This document shows positions 1 to 8,504 of a DNA stretch of 64,000 nucleotides, piece after piece. A program made the position numbers and the translations under genes. Below the pieces are notes generated by a model, which saw nothing but the letters and a program-made list of their open reading frames with translations, searched no databases and was not told the origin of the DNA. Origin of the DNA: Lachnospiraceae bacterium (GTDB lineage Bacteria; Bacillota; Clostridia; Lachnospirales; Lachnospiraceae); contig WRBB01000003.1 in the NCBI GenBank assembly GCA_009779895.1, positions 45,800 through 109,799 of the forward strand. The letters are read 5' to 3'. How positions within the stretch are numbered: position 1 is the first letter of the stretch; the number at the start of each line of letters is the position of its first letter.

Positions 1-134
1 GTTGGTGTTTGAATATCCTGATAACCAAACAAATGGAGATTATGCAATAAAATCTCCTGTAAGGCCAACTTTTTTTGGCATTCACTGTTGTAAATATCTC
101 GAACCCCTTCGGGCGTATGTAATTTCTTTTCCAT
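1..134 (-). CDS. hisZ: HisZ, ATP phosphoribosyltransferase regulatory subunit (N-terminal part)
   Basis: Only the first 44 codons lie in the window; the gene runs off the left edge. The reading starts MEKKLHTPEGVRDIYNSEC and continues to a GYQDIQTPT segment, the characteristic opening of HisZ, the histidyl-tRNA-synthetase-like regulatory subunit that activates the short form of HisG in the first step of histidine synthesis. Motif 1 of the class II synthetase fold is expected just beyond this point. The start at 134 has an AAGGAAAG Shine-Dalgarno sequence six bases upstream. A near-perfect sigma-A promoter lies 55-83 bases upstream, so this is probably the first gene of a his operon. A histidyl-tRNA synthetase is the alternative, but the LHTPEGVRDIY opening favours HisZ. 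Confidence 0.8.
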   Translation of the reverse strand, partial: MEKKLHTPEGVRDIYNSECQKKLALQEILLHNLHLFGYQDIQTP

Positions 135-188
135 CTAGTACTTTCCTTATCCTTTCCCTGATGCCAACTCTCTTAAAGCACTCTTCTA

Positions 189-217
189 ATTATATAGAGT
201 TCCATGGGTAGTGTCAA
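189..217 (-). promoter_or_regulatory. Consensus sigma-A promoter for hisZ
   Basis: On the minus strand TTGACA (212-217) and TATAAT (189-194) are separated by exactly 17 bases, matching the consensus at all 12 positions. The -35 box starts five bases beyond the recU stop codon, so transcription would give a leader of roughly 48 bases before hisZ. Confidence 0.8.
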
Positions 218-221
218 TTTT

Positions 222-755
222 TCAAGACGATTCTGCCAATTCTTTTTGTATAAAATCCAAATATGGAATAAAGTGGTGGTTTTTCAAAGACATGATATAA
301 TTCGGATTCAACTCATCAAAGCGGAAACTCTTACGCCCGCCTGCTTTCATCCGCTGCCAGTACACCATAATTTCTTGAAACTGCATATAATAAAATATAT
401 TTTTATGGCTATAATGAATAATCAAAAAAGCAATGCCCTGCTGCTTTTGAAATTTCGCCATAAAATCCATTTGGTGTTCATGAATATTCTGCAAAGGAAA
501 GGTATCCACAGAACATTCCTTTGCATCAAAACATACGGGAATGCCTTGTACCGCTCCGATATAATCTACTGTACTTAGCTTTTCAAAATAAGCTAAGGTA
601 ATGTGACGACTCTCTTTATCAATCCGCACAGGGGTAATGGGCGTAGGCACTTTTTGTATCAAAGCCAAACCGAGTTGTTCATATTGTTCATTTGTTTGGT
701 TCACCATATCTTCCAAGGTGGAACCTCGTAAACCTCTGCTACTCCATGTACTCAT
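222..755 (-). CDS. recU: Holliday junction resolvase RecU
   Basis: This 177-residue protein has the RecU pattern: an N-terminal RGLRGSTLEDMVNQTNEQY segment (the family RG...LE..IN.TN..Y), then LIQKVPTPITPV, then the acidic nuclease core with VDYIGAVQGIPVCFDAKEC, where the D and E/K residues form the PD-(D/E)XK metal site, and a C-terminal FDEL segment. RecU cleaves four-way DNA junctions during recombinational repair and chromosome segregation in Gram-positive bacteria. Its start overlaps the stop of the upstream pseudouridine synthase by four bases (ATGA), so the two are probably translationally coupled. Bacillus RecU is often next to ponA; here it lies at the end of an RNA-modification operon instead. 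The length is at the short end of the family. Confidence 0.9.
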   Translation of the reverse strand: MSTWSSRGLRGSTLEDMVNQTNEQYEQLGLALIQKVPTPITPVRIDKESRHITLAYFEKLSTVDYIGAVQGIPVCFDAKECSVDTFPLQNIHEHQMDFMAKFQKQQGIAFLIIHYSHKNIFYYMQFQEIMVYWQRMKAGGRKSFRFDELNPNYIMSLKNHHFIPYLDFIQKELAESS

Positions 756-1741
756 AGGTTCTCTTCTTTCATTTTATTTTCAAATCCCAAATATAGGGCA
801 ATGCGTCGGAATAATTCAGGAGGTGCTGCAACAAACTTATGAAAACTAAGGTCTTTTAGAACCCCGTCATTTTCCGGCAAAATCAAGCTATGTGCGTGCA
901 AAAGTTGTGCCGTTAGACCATACTTTTTTTTAAAGAACGCATTTGCACTGTTACGACCATACTTATAATCACCCAGCAACGGATAACCACAAGAAGCTAA
1001 ATGCGCCCGTATTTGGTGGCTTTTCCCTGTAAGCAAATGAACATACAATAATGTAAACCCATTTGCCGAGACCAGAGGAATATACTCTGTTTCAATATAA
1101 CTACTATCTGTTACCTGCTCTTGTGAAATCAACACTTGATTGCGAGACTTGTTTTTATATAAATAACCCTGTATTTTTTCTTTTTTTGCTACTGTACCAA
1201 CCACAATACAAAGATAATATTTTTGGATGCTTCGTTCTTGAAACATCTTACTGAAAGCCTGCGCTCCGGCCAATGTTTTTCCAACTGTAATCAAACCACT
1301 GGTATTTCGATCCAAGCGATTGCAAATAGAAGGACGAAAACCGGCCAAACTTCGTGTATCCACTGCTTTTGTTTCCACCAAATAAGAAAGAACCTGCTCT
1401 ACCAAAGACACATCCCCTTCTTTGGCCTTTTGAGAAAGTATCCCCACTGCTTTATTCAAAATCAAAATCTCTTCATTTTCAAATACAATATCCAAATCAT
1501 AGTCTATCACTCTTATCCCGGCATAAGAAAATCGCTGAATGGTTTCATCCGATAAAAATAGTTGAATCACATCCCCTGTCCTTAAAAGCTCATTGCCGGC
1601 AGCCTTTTTCCCATTTAAAACAATATTTTTTTTGCGCAACATTTTATACACAAATCCCTTAGGAGCCTTGTGTAAATATTTGCTTAGCATTTTATGGAAA
1701 CGTTGATCTGCCTCTTGTGTTGTCACCACAATTTCTTGCAT
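752..1741 (-). CDS. RluC/RluD-family pseudouridine synthase
   Basis: The 329-residue protein has an N-terminal S4-like RNA-binding region (about 1-65) followed by the RluA-family catalytic core. The motif NRLDRNTSGL around residue 141 carries the catalytic aspartate (D144), and GKSHQIRAHLASCGYPLLGDYKYG is the conserved C-terminal core of the family. It should isomerise specific uridines, most likely in 23S rRNA, in the cytoplasm. S4 plus RluA organisation matches RluC/RluD, but the exact target cannot be read from sequence. The gene starts four bases after ygiQ ends and overlaps recU by four bases, so it belongs to the operon running from the RsmF-type methylase to recU. Confidence 0.88.
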   Translation of the reverse strand: MQEIVVTTQEADQRFHKMLSKYLHKAPKGFVYKMLRKKNIVLNGKKAAGNELLRTGDVIQLFLSDETIQRFSYAGIRVIDYDLDIVFENEEILILNKAVGILSQKAKEGDVSLVEQVLSYLVETKAVDTRSLAGFRPSICNRLDRNTSGLITVGKTLAGAQAFSKMFQERSIQKYYLCIVVGTVAKKEKIQGYLYKNKSRNQVLISQEQVTDSSYIETEYIPLVSANGFTLLYVHLLTGKSHQIRAHLASCGYPLLGDYKYGRNSANAFFKKKYGLTAQLLHAHSLILPENDGVLKDLSFHKFVAAPPELFRRIALYLGFENKMKEENL

Positions 1742-1745
1742 GCAC

Positions 1746-3596
1746 TTATCTCTTCTTTCTCTTGTAAATCGACTTCTTTTTTGCTTTTGCCAATATTCTT
1801 GGTTTTATAAAAGATTTTTTGTCAAAACCAATCAAATCCTGCCGCCCTGCTTGTTTCAAAGCCTCTAAAACCAAAGCATAGTTTTTCGGATTGCGATAAT
1901 GAATCAAAGCACGTTGCAATGCCTTTTCCTGTGAACTTTTTGCCACATACACCGCTTTCATGGTCCGTGGGTCAATGCCTGTATGATACATACAAGTTGC
2001 AATGGTAGACGGAGTTGGGTAAAAATCCTGCACTTGCTCCGGCATAAATGCCAAATCACGGCAGTACTCTGCCAATTTTATACCATCTTGCAAGGTAGAT
2101 GCAGGATGAGAAGACATCAAATAAGGTACTATAAATTGCTTTTTCCCCAGTTTCTGATTTTCTCTTTCAAATGCTTTGACAAACTGTTGATATACCGCAT
2201 GGTTGGATTTTCCCATCCCTTGCAATACCGCTTCGGATACATGCTCTGGTGCCACCCGCAACTGACCGGAAATATGATGTTGGCAGAGTTCTGTTAGAAA
2301 ACTTTTGGCTTTGTCTAAAGTTAAATAATCAAAACGAATACCAGAACGAATAAACACCTTTTTTACTCCCTCTAGTTTACGCAGTTTCCGGAGCAATTGC
2401 AAGTAATCCCGGTGATCAACATAAAGCTCTTTGCAAGGCGACGGAAATAGGCATTGTTTATGTTTGCAAACACCTTTGCTCAATTGCTTTTGACAAGAAG
2501 GATGGCGAAAATTGGCCGTTGGACCTCCTACATCATGAATATAACCCTTAAATGCAGGATGTTTTATCATTTTTTGTGCTTCTTGTAAAATAGATGCATG
2601 ACTCCGATTTTGCACAATACGTCCTTGATGAAATGTCAGAGAACAAAAGGTACATCCGCCAAAACAACCACGACTGCTCGTCAAGCTAAAACGTATTTCA
2701 TCAATGGCACCCACCTTACCTTTTTCCAATTCACTGGGATGGACCTCTCCAGTATAAGGCAAAGCGTAGATGTCATCCATCTCCAATTGAGACAAGGGTA
2801 AAGCAGGTGGATTTTGCACCACATATAAATGCTTTGCATAAGGTTCTACCAGTTGTTTGCCATGAAATGGATCCGTATTTTGATATTGTTGGTAAAAACT
2901 TTTGGCATAAATTTCTTTACTTTCCTGTACTTCTGTAAAATCAGGTAATACCAAAGGATTATATGTTGCGTTGAGGTCTTTACATTTTACCACGGTACCA
3001 TTGATATAATTTAAATCTTTTATTTCTATACCACTCGCTAAAGCATCCGCAACTTCCACGATCGCTTTTTCTGCCATGCCATAAACAATCATATCCGCTC
3101 CTGCATCCAACAAAACGGAGCGTTTGATTTTATTAGACCAATAATCATAATGAGCCAAACGTCTTAAACTTGCTTCTATTCCTCCCAATATAATCGGCGT
3201 TTTTTTATAGGTTTGTCGAATCAAATTGCCATACACTGCCACCGCATAATCCGGGCGCTTGCCCATTTTGCCACCTGCTGTGTAAGCATCTGTTGATCTT
3301 CGTTTTTTGAAAACACTATAATGATTGACCATGGAGTCCATATTTCCGCTTGAAACCAAAAAGCCGAACCGTGGTTCACCAAAAACGGCGATGCTCTCTT
3401 TGTTTTTCCAATCAGGCTGACTAATAATACCAACGCGATAACCATGACGCTCTAAAATCCGGCTGATAATCGCCAAACCAAAAGAGGGGTGATCCACATA
3501 AGCATCACCCGATACACATACAAAGTCAACTTCCGACCAACCATATTGTTTCATTTCTTTTCTGCTCATAGGCAAACATGCATTGCTCTGATTCAT
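1746..3596 (-). CDS. ygiQ: YgiQ-family radical SAM protein (UPF0313)
   Basis: A 616-residue YgiQ homologue. The opening LPMSRKEMKQYGW...DFVCVSGDAYVDHPSFG and the segment PIILGGIEASLRRLAHYDYW are diagnostic of the family. The iron-sulfur motif CFGGCTFC (C311, C315, C318) binds the radical SAM cluster, and a second cysteine group (CQKQLSKGVCKHKQC and CLFPSPC) follows at about 380-395. The family has a B12-binding-like N-terminal half and no firmly established substrate. I prefer the ATG at 3596, which overlaps the upstream methylase stop as TAATG; an in-frame ATG at 3611 is possible but lacks a properly spaced Shine-Dalgarno site. The protein ends in a lysine-rich tail. Confidence 0.88.
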   Translation of the reverse strand: MNQSNACLPMSRKEMKQYGWSEVDFVCVSGDAYVDHPSFGLAIISRILERHGYRVGIISQPDWKNKESIAVFGEPRFGFLVSSGNMDSMVNHYSVFKKRRSTDAYTAGGKMGKRPDYAVAVYGNLIRQTYKKTPIILGGIEASLRRLAHYDYWSNKIKRSVLLDAGADMIVYGMAEKAIVEVADALASGIEIKDLNYINGTVVKCKDLNATYNPLVLPDFTEVQESKEIYAKSFYQQYQNTDPFHGKQLVEPYAKHLYVVQNPPALPLSQLEMDDIYALPYTGEVHPSELEKGKVGAIDEIRFSLTSSRGCFGGCTFCSLTFHQGRIVQNRSHASILQEAQKMIKHPAFKGYIHDVGGPTANFRHPSCQKQLSKGVCKHKQCLFPSPCKELYVDHRDYLQLLRKLRKLEGVKKVFIRSGIRFDYLTLDKAKSFLTELCQHHISGQLRVAPEHVSEAVLQGMGKSNHAVYQQFVKAFERENQKLGKKQFIVPYLMSSHPASTLQDGIKLAEYCRDLAFMPEQVQDFYPTPSTIATCMYHTGIDPRTMKAVYVAKSSQEKALQRALIHYRNPKNYALVLEALKQAGRQDLIGFDKKSFIKPRILAKAKKKSIYKRKKR

Positions 3597-4978
3597 TATT
3601 GTAATCGCCATCCTGTCTGATATTTATTCTTTAATGTCTGATTGGCCAATTTTCCAAAACCCAAAGGGAAACCATCTACACAAAATAGATACCAGCCCTT
3701 TTCTTTGCTATTTGTCACATCTTCTAAATTAATGGTTTCTCCTTTTAGATATTTTGTCACCCGCACATCCGAACATTTTAAATCAATAACATGTTGATAC
3801 GCTTCTTTTTTCAAATGCATTGCCAATGCTTGACTGGGTTCAAAACGCTTTTTCTTTAATTCACCCAACAATAACCCCGTGCGTAAAAAACGCAACCCTT
3901 TTAGATTGGGTAGGTTTTCAGGAAGAAAATAAACGCGCTCATTTTGTATCATAAGACGGTTAAAATCAAATGTTCTATGAATGTTTTTTAGAAAATCATT
4001 TAGCACAACAGAATGTTCACTTTTAGAAGCTTCTTTTGTTTGTTTCGGTTTTTGAGGACATTCTTTTGATTGAGTACTTCCTTTTTTTAACAACGCTAAG
4101 AAATGCCCCTCCCCTTTTATCCGGTGCGGATAAAGGCGTTTTGTTTTGGAAAGTGCCGGATTATGTTCTGTAGCAATTCCATCCAAAAACCCCTCATGCC
4201 CTTTTATTTCCAATAATTCAAATTCTGGACATTGTTTCAGCAAATAGGTAATCACTTCTTCATTTTCTCTCCGATCAAAAGTACAAGTGGAATAAAGGAG
4301 CAATCCATCCGCTTTTAACATCTGCGCACCATCCAGAATCACGTTCTTTTGTATTTGACTAAAGTATTCCGGCCCTTGCGCTTCCCAGGCTTTGATCATT
4401 TTCACATCTTTGCGAAACATGCCTTCACCTGAACAGGGCGCATCTATTAATATCTTATCAAAAAAACCATAAAAATGCTTTTTTAATTTATTTGAATCCT
4501 CATTGACCACCAATACATTACCAATACCTGCCAGTTCTATATTTTTTAACAATCCTTTGGCTCTGGAATTGCTGATATCATTAACCACCAATAAACCATC
4601 CTCTTTTAATTTTGCGCCCAATTCCGTAGCTTTTCCACCGGGTGCCGCACATAAATCAAGTACCTTATCCCCTGCCTCTATCAAAAGACGATTGGCAGGT
4701 GTCATAGCACTGGGTTCTTGTAAATAATATAAGCCTGCAAAATAATAAGGATGCTTTGCAGGCTGGTAAGTATTTCCGTCATAATAAAAGCCATTTTCAA
4801 TCCAAGGAATGGGTTTTAATGGCCAAGGGGCGATTTTTAAAAAATCCACAACAGAAATCTTGCCGATATTTATACGCAAACCATAATGAAATGGTTCTTC
4901 TAAAGTTTGTAGGTATGCGCTATAATCTTCTCCAAGAAAAGCACTCATTTTTTCTTCAAATGACTTTGGTAAATGCAT
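3596..4978 (-). CDS. RsmF/NSUN-family 16S rRNA m5C methyltransferase
   Basis: A 460-residue NOL1/NOP2/Sun methyltransferase. The SAM site VLDLCAAPGGKATELG is at about 107-120, the motif IV cysteine is in DAPCSGEGMF (about 179-188), and the catalytic cysteine is in YSTCTF (C232). A C-terminal extension with a PUA-like/RsmF tail (about 320-460) places it with the RsmF/YebU group that methylates C5 of cytidines in 16S rRNA. The start at 4978 is chosen because GGTGAGG sits nine bases upstream; a longer frame from 5008 has no such site. The gene opens an RNA-modification operon with ygiQ, the pseudouridine synthase and recU. A 66-base gap separates it from the PASTA gene upstream. Confidence 0.87.
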   Translation of the reverse strand: MHLPKSFEEKMSAFLGEDYSAYLQTLEEPFHYGLRINIGKISVVDFLKIAPWPLKPIPWIENGFYYDGNTYQPAKHPYYFAGLYYLQEPSAMTPANRLLIEAGDKVLDLCAAPGGKATELGAKLKEDGLLVVNDISNSRAKGLLKNIELAGIGNVLVVNEDSNKLKKHFYGFFDKILIDAPCSGEGMFRKDVKMIKAWEAQGPEYFSQIQKNVILDGAQMLKADGLLLYSTCTFDRRENEEVITYLLKQCPEFELLEIKGHEGFLDGIATEHNPALSKTKRLYPHRIKGEGHFLALLKKGSTQSKECPQKPKQTKEASKSEHSVVLNDFLKNIHRTFDFNRLMIQNERVYFLPENLPNLKGLRFLRTGLLLGELKKKRFEPSQALAMHLKKEAYQHVIDLKCSDVRVTKYLKGETINLEDVTNSKEKGWYLFCVDGFPLGFGKLANQTLKNKYQTGWRLQ

Positions 4979-5011
4979 CACAATTTCCCTCACCGCAAAT
5001 AGACACATCCA

Positions 5012-5029
5012 TCATACCATAAAGTATGA
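5012..5029. repeat. Inverted repeat upstream of the rsmF-like gene
   Basis: TCATAC and GTATGA form a perfect 6-bp inverted repeat around a 6-base centre, 34 bases upstream of the methylase start. It could be a small operator or overlap a promoter; TATGAT occurs in it on the minus strand but no good -35 box is at the right spacing. Confidence 0.35.
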
Positions 5030-5043
5030 CAATATTCCATGCC

Positions 5044-6375
5044 CTACTCTTCCGGTATCCGCAAAGGCGGTGGGTGAAGATTGCCCAAACTAACATAAAT
5101 ATTAACATGATCTTCCATTGCCAACCATTGGTTAAAACGAGTGGGATTGACAATCTCCCCTCTGGTTTCATAGGAATTTACATATACAACAGTATAGGTG
5201 ATATTCGCACCTCGTGATGTAAAACGAAAAAATATCTCCGGAAGAACATTTTCAGCTTGCCCTCGAATATCTTCCATAAAGGGTCTGCCAATTGAATACA
5301 CAAGAGTAAGGGGTGAACTATCACCTAACAACTCTTTCCCTACAGGCTCCGATTGAGAAATCAAATGTCCAAAAGGTATTGATTCATGAAATCGCTCTTG
5401 AATGGTAATTGTAAAACCAGAAACATCTCGTGCTTCATTTTGCGGAATTGTAGCAAAGTCAGGTACAATCACAGACATGCCCAACGAAAGAACGACCGTC
5501 ATTTCTGTATAACGTGCAATACGTTCATTGGATGAAATACTTTGAGAAATTACATTATTTACAGGAACAGTCTTTGATGTTTCTTCTTCAAATATAATCG
5601 TTATATCATTTGTATCTGCCCATTGTGTTACAGAATCCTTATTCGAACCAATAAAATTTTGAACAACGATATTTTTAGGAAATTCCTCCACACCCTGAGA
5701 TATAAAAACCAACAAACCATCTGCTCTTGTATAATTTTCAAGGTTTACATATCTATTTACAAACTCCTTGCGAATGAATCGTCCCGCTTCCACCTCATTG
5801 CTATATTCTTCATTAATACTAATATTCATAGCTTGCATATTATTGCGCCATATCCTAATTTCCTGAATAGTCATATCCGTAAAATCCGGTAAATCAATCG
5901 GTTCTTCGGGGTCTGCCCCTAAGCTAATCACAAGATTTAAAATGCCCCCGCGGCGAATGATATCACCAAACGCTCTATCTTGGGAAATAACAAATCCCTC
6001 CTCGATTTCCAAACTAAATTCGGAGGAAATCACCAAAGAAATGCGATTCGCTAATTCCCATGTTCGAACTTCTGCCAAAGAATGATTTGTAAAATCAGGA
6101 ACTTCCACTCTGTTTGAAATATTAAACATAATAAATACGATGATTGCAACAGCAAAAAGAGATCCGCCAACAATGCCATAACGAAGCGTTTGGCGGCTAT
6201 GGTAAGAGTTATCTTCCATGGTATCATGAACAGGACCATAAATTTTTGAATTAAAAAAATCAGGTTCAAAATCTACTTCTTGTGAGTTGCTTTCTTGACC
6301 GGATTCTAAAAAGCGATCCTTTGGTTTTTGTTCGTTATAACTTTTATTGGTAAATTGTTCTAAAAAGTCACCCAT
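5044..6375 (-). CDS. Membrane-anchored PASTA-repeat protein without a kinase domain
   Basis: A 443-residue protein with a hydrophilic acidic N-terminus (1-64), one membrane helix (about 66-86, GSLFAVAIIVFIMFN) and an extracellular region of PASTA-like repeats. Repeats begin near residues 90 (VEVPDFTNHSLAEV), 158 (IDLPDFTDMTIQEI), about 237 (IVVQNFIGSNKDSV) and about 306 (VIVPDFATIPQNEA), followed by a C-terminal beta-rich tail. PASTA repeats bind peptidoglycan or beta-lactam-like ligands and usually follow a Ser/Thr kinase or a penicillin-binding domain. Here the cytoplasmic part is only about 65 residues and no kinase motifs are visible. The gene lies 19 bases after a MacB-type ATPase gene, so it is the last gene of that exporter operon. 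A cell-wall sensing or anchoring role for the transporter is inference. Confidence 0.82.
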   Translation of the reverse strand: MGDFLEQFTNKSYNEQKPKDRFLESGQESNSQEVDFEPDFFNSKIYGPVHDTMEDNSYHSRQTLRYGIVGGSLFAVAIIVFIMFNISNRVEVPDFTNHSLAEVRTWELANRISLVISSEFSLEIEEGFVISQDRAFGDIIRRGGILNLVISLGADPEEPIDLPDFTDMTIQEIRIWRNNMQAMNISINEEYSNEVEAGRFIRKEFVNRYVNLENYTRADGLLVFISQGVEEFPKNIVVQNFIGSNKDSVTQWADTNDITIIFEEETSKTVPVNNVISQSISSNERIARYTEMTVVLSLGMSVIVPDFATIPQNEARDVSGFTITIQERFHESIPFGHLISQSEPVGKELLGDSSPLTLVYSIGRPFMEDIRGQAENVLPEIFFRFTSRGANITYTVVYVNSYETRGEIVNPTRFNQWLAMEDHVNIYVSLGNLHPPPLRIPEE

Positions 6376-6394
6376 ATATTGCCCCTTTCCTGCA

Positions 6395-7066
6395 TTATTC
6401 TTGGTTTATATAGCCATCATTCAGACGATAAATGATATCTGATTTTTTAGCTATTGTATTGGAGTGGGTCACCACTATAACACATTTATTGTGTTTATGG
6501 GCAAGATTTTTAAAAATTTCTACAATCTCTTCCGTCATTTCTTCATTTAAATTCCCTGTAGGTTCATCAGCCAATATAACATCTACATTTGTTGATAATG
6601 CCCGGGCAATGGCAACTCTTTGTTGCTCACCGCCTGAAAGTTTATTGATTGTACGTTTCGCCTTATCTTTTGTTATACCAATGTAATCTAAAAGATTATA
6701 AGCAACTTCCTGTTTCGACATAGGTAACTTGTTATCAGTAATACCCATAGCAACTAAAATATTTTCAAAGGGTGTCATATAAGGAATCAAGTTATATTGC
6801 TGAAAAACGATACCAACATGATTGCGACGATAATTTTCCAAACCTAATTCCATTAAATTTTTCTCTTCATAATAAATCTTGCCTGATGTTGGTGTGTCCA
6901 AAGCACTGATCAAAGAAAGCAACGTGGTTTTCCCCGAACCGGAAGCACCCAGTATTGTATAAAAAGTCCCTCTCTCAAATACACAGGAAATATCTTTTAA
7001 AATATAGCGTTGCTTTACACCATCTTGAAAATAATAAACAACATGCTCAACTCGAAGTAAACTCAT
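6395..7066 (-). CDS. MacB/LolD-type ABC transporter ATP-binding protein
   Basis: A 223-residue nucleotide-binding domain with Walker [13 protein letters not shown] (about 41-52), the Q-loop region [12 protein letters not shown], signature [15 protein letters not shown] and Walker [12 protein letters not shown], then the H-loop VVTHS. The [10 protein letters not shown] signature is typical of the MacB/LolD/BceA group that powers FtsX-type permeases by mechanotransmission rather than ordinary transport. It lies 23 bases after the second FtsX-type permease gene and 19 bases before the PASTA gene, in a lipoprotein-permease-permease-ATPase-PASTA operon. The substrate is unknown; export of, or signalling by, cell-envelope-active compounds is plausible from the family. 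Confidence 0.9.
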   Translation of the reverse strand: MSLLRVEHVVYYFQDGVKQRYILKDISCVFERGTFYTILGASGSGKTTLLSLISALDTPTSGKIYYEEKNLMELGLENYRRNHVGIVFQQYNLIPYMTPFENILVAMGITDNKLPMSKQEVAYNLLDYIGITKDKAKRTINKLSGGEQQRVAIARALSTNVDVILADEPTGNLNEEMTEEIVEIFKNLAHKHNKCVIVVTHSNTIAKKSDIIYRLNDGYINQE

Positions 7067-7089
7067 GATTCGCCTCTTTCCTTTTGCTT

Positions 7090-8484
7090 CTACATCATTA
7101 TTTTCTTGGGGTTTAAACCCAATACATACATCACAGGTATTATGCTTGCCAATAATATCGTTCCGACCCCTACACCTAAAAACATAAAAATAACAGAACC
7201 ATGAAAAGATAACCCATAAAAAGGCAGTTCATGGAATGAATGAATGGATTGTTCTACCAAAATGTTACTTCTTAATATATGTTCAGACAAAATACTCGAA
7301 ATAAAAAATCCAACGAATAAGGCTGTTATAATGGCTAATATAGCTATTATAATAACTTCTGCGCATATTTGTATGGTAATCCTATGTTTTTTTTCACCTA
7401 ACGTAAAGTATATACCGATTTCACGTCTACGATCACGCAAAAATAATGTAATCAATAAACTTAAAAATAAAATGGAAATTCCAACGGTAACCCAAAGAAT
7501 TATGTTGGTCATACCATCCATTGTCATAAGTGCCGAATACACATCCACAAAAGCATTTTCAATATCAACCACTCTAAATTGTGGAGGTATTTTCTCTTCC
7601 ACTGCTACTTTAAAAGGTAAAAACTGCTGTGAATCGTACAAAACAAACCGATTTTCCAAAGATAGGTTTGCCCCTTGAATGTTCATCATATCCCCACTTT
7701 CATTTAAATTTTGTTGTTGTTCATTTTGAAAAATCTGAGCAAGCTCTACAAAATGATTGGGCGCATAAATTCTATTTTCTAAAACTTGAAGATTTTCTCC
7801 GTTTTTCTCACCACTAACCGGACGAAAAATCCCAATCACTTCCATTGTATAAGATTCTTCCGCAAAAATACGATTTTCTCCATCCATGTTATCAAAAACG
7901 ATATTTCTAAGTTGCACTGTAGATCCTATCGTAAGATAATTTAAATGCGCCACCGTTTCCGAAATCAGAATCACCATAGAAAGATGATTCATTTCAGTAA
8001 CCGTAAACGTTCTTCCATATACCAATTCGATCCGTTCTTCTTGTATATCTAACAGATTCGGATTTTGTACACCTTGCACCAACCAAAATTTTTCTAAAAA
8101 CGCTACGTCTAAAGAAGTATTTTTATTTACCGCAGAATCTTTATATGGTATTAAATGTGGGTTATAAAAAATACCAGAAGAAAAATAGTCAAACTCTTTT
8201 ACATAAGGCAAGGCGGCTATTTTATGAATCAAATCCGTTCTTAAATTTATATCATGAATCATGCCCGTTTCATCATTGAAACGTTCCCATGCTTCTATAT
8301 CCAATTTCACTGTAGCAATGGGTGGTAAATTACGTTGGAGATGCAACCAAGTATCTGTAACAGCTTGATTGATAAAAATGGTTGTAGATATCACACTGGC
8401 TAAAATAAGCACCAGAAAAAAGAAAATACAACTCTTTCTGAAATTTCTTATAACACTTAAAAAAGCTCTTGTTAGAAAAATCAT
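7090..8484 (-). CDS. FtsX/MacB-type ABC permease
   Basis: A 464-residue permease with the MacB/FtsX layout: one N-terminal membrane helix (about 18-38), a large extracytoplasmic domain (about 40-330), then three helices near the C-terminus (about 335-358, 378-402 and 430-455). The segment LFLRDRRREIGIYFTLGEKKHRI after the second helix is the conserved cytoplasmic coupling region of FtsX domains, and the end GLNPKKIMM matches the end of the neighbouring permease (LSPKKIMM). The two permeases share sequence over their ends and probably pair as a heterodimer with the ATPase encoded 23 bases downstream. The extracytoplasmic domain holds a MacB-like YGRTFTVTEMNHL segment. Confidence 0.88.
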   Translation of the reverse strand: MIFLTRAFLSVIRNFRKSCIFFFLVLILASVISTTIFINQAVTDTWLHLQRNLPPIATVKLDIEAWERFNDETGMIHDINLRTDLIHKIAALPYVKEFDYFSSGIFYNPHLIPYKDSAVNKNTSLDVAFLEKFWLVQGVQNPNLLDIQEERIELVYGRTFTVTEMNHLSMVILISETVAHLNYLTIGSTVQLRNIVFDNMDGENRIFAEESYTMEVIGIFRPVSGEKNGENLQVLENRIYAPNHFVELAQIFQNEQQQNLNESGDMMNIQGANLSLENRFVLYDSQQFLPFKVAVEEKIPPQFRVVDIENAFVDVYSALMTMDGMTNIILWVTVGISILFLSLLITLFLRDRRREIGIYFTLGEKKHRITIQICAEVIIIAILAIITALFVGFFISSILSEHILRSNILVEQSIHSFHELPFYGLSFHGSVIFMFLGVGVGTILLASIIPVMYVLGLNPKKIMM

Positions 8485-8504
8485 TTCAAACCTCTTTATA
8501 CCTT

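Noticed and set aside
2..211. Plus-strand open frame of 69 codons at the left edge
   Set aside because: It is antisense to the HisZ N-terminus and its promoter, both of which are strongly supported.
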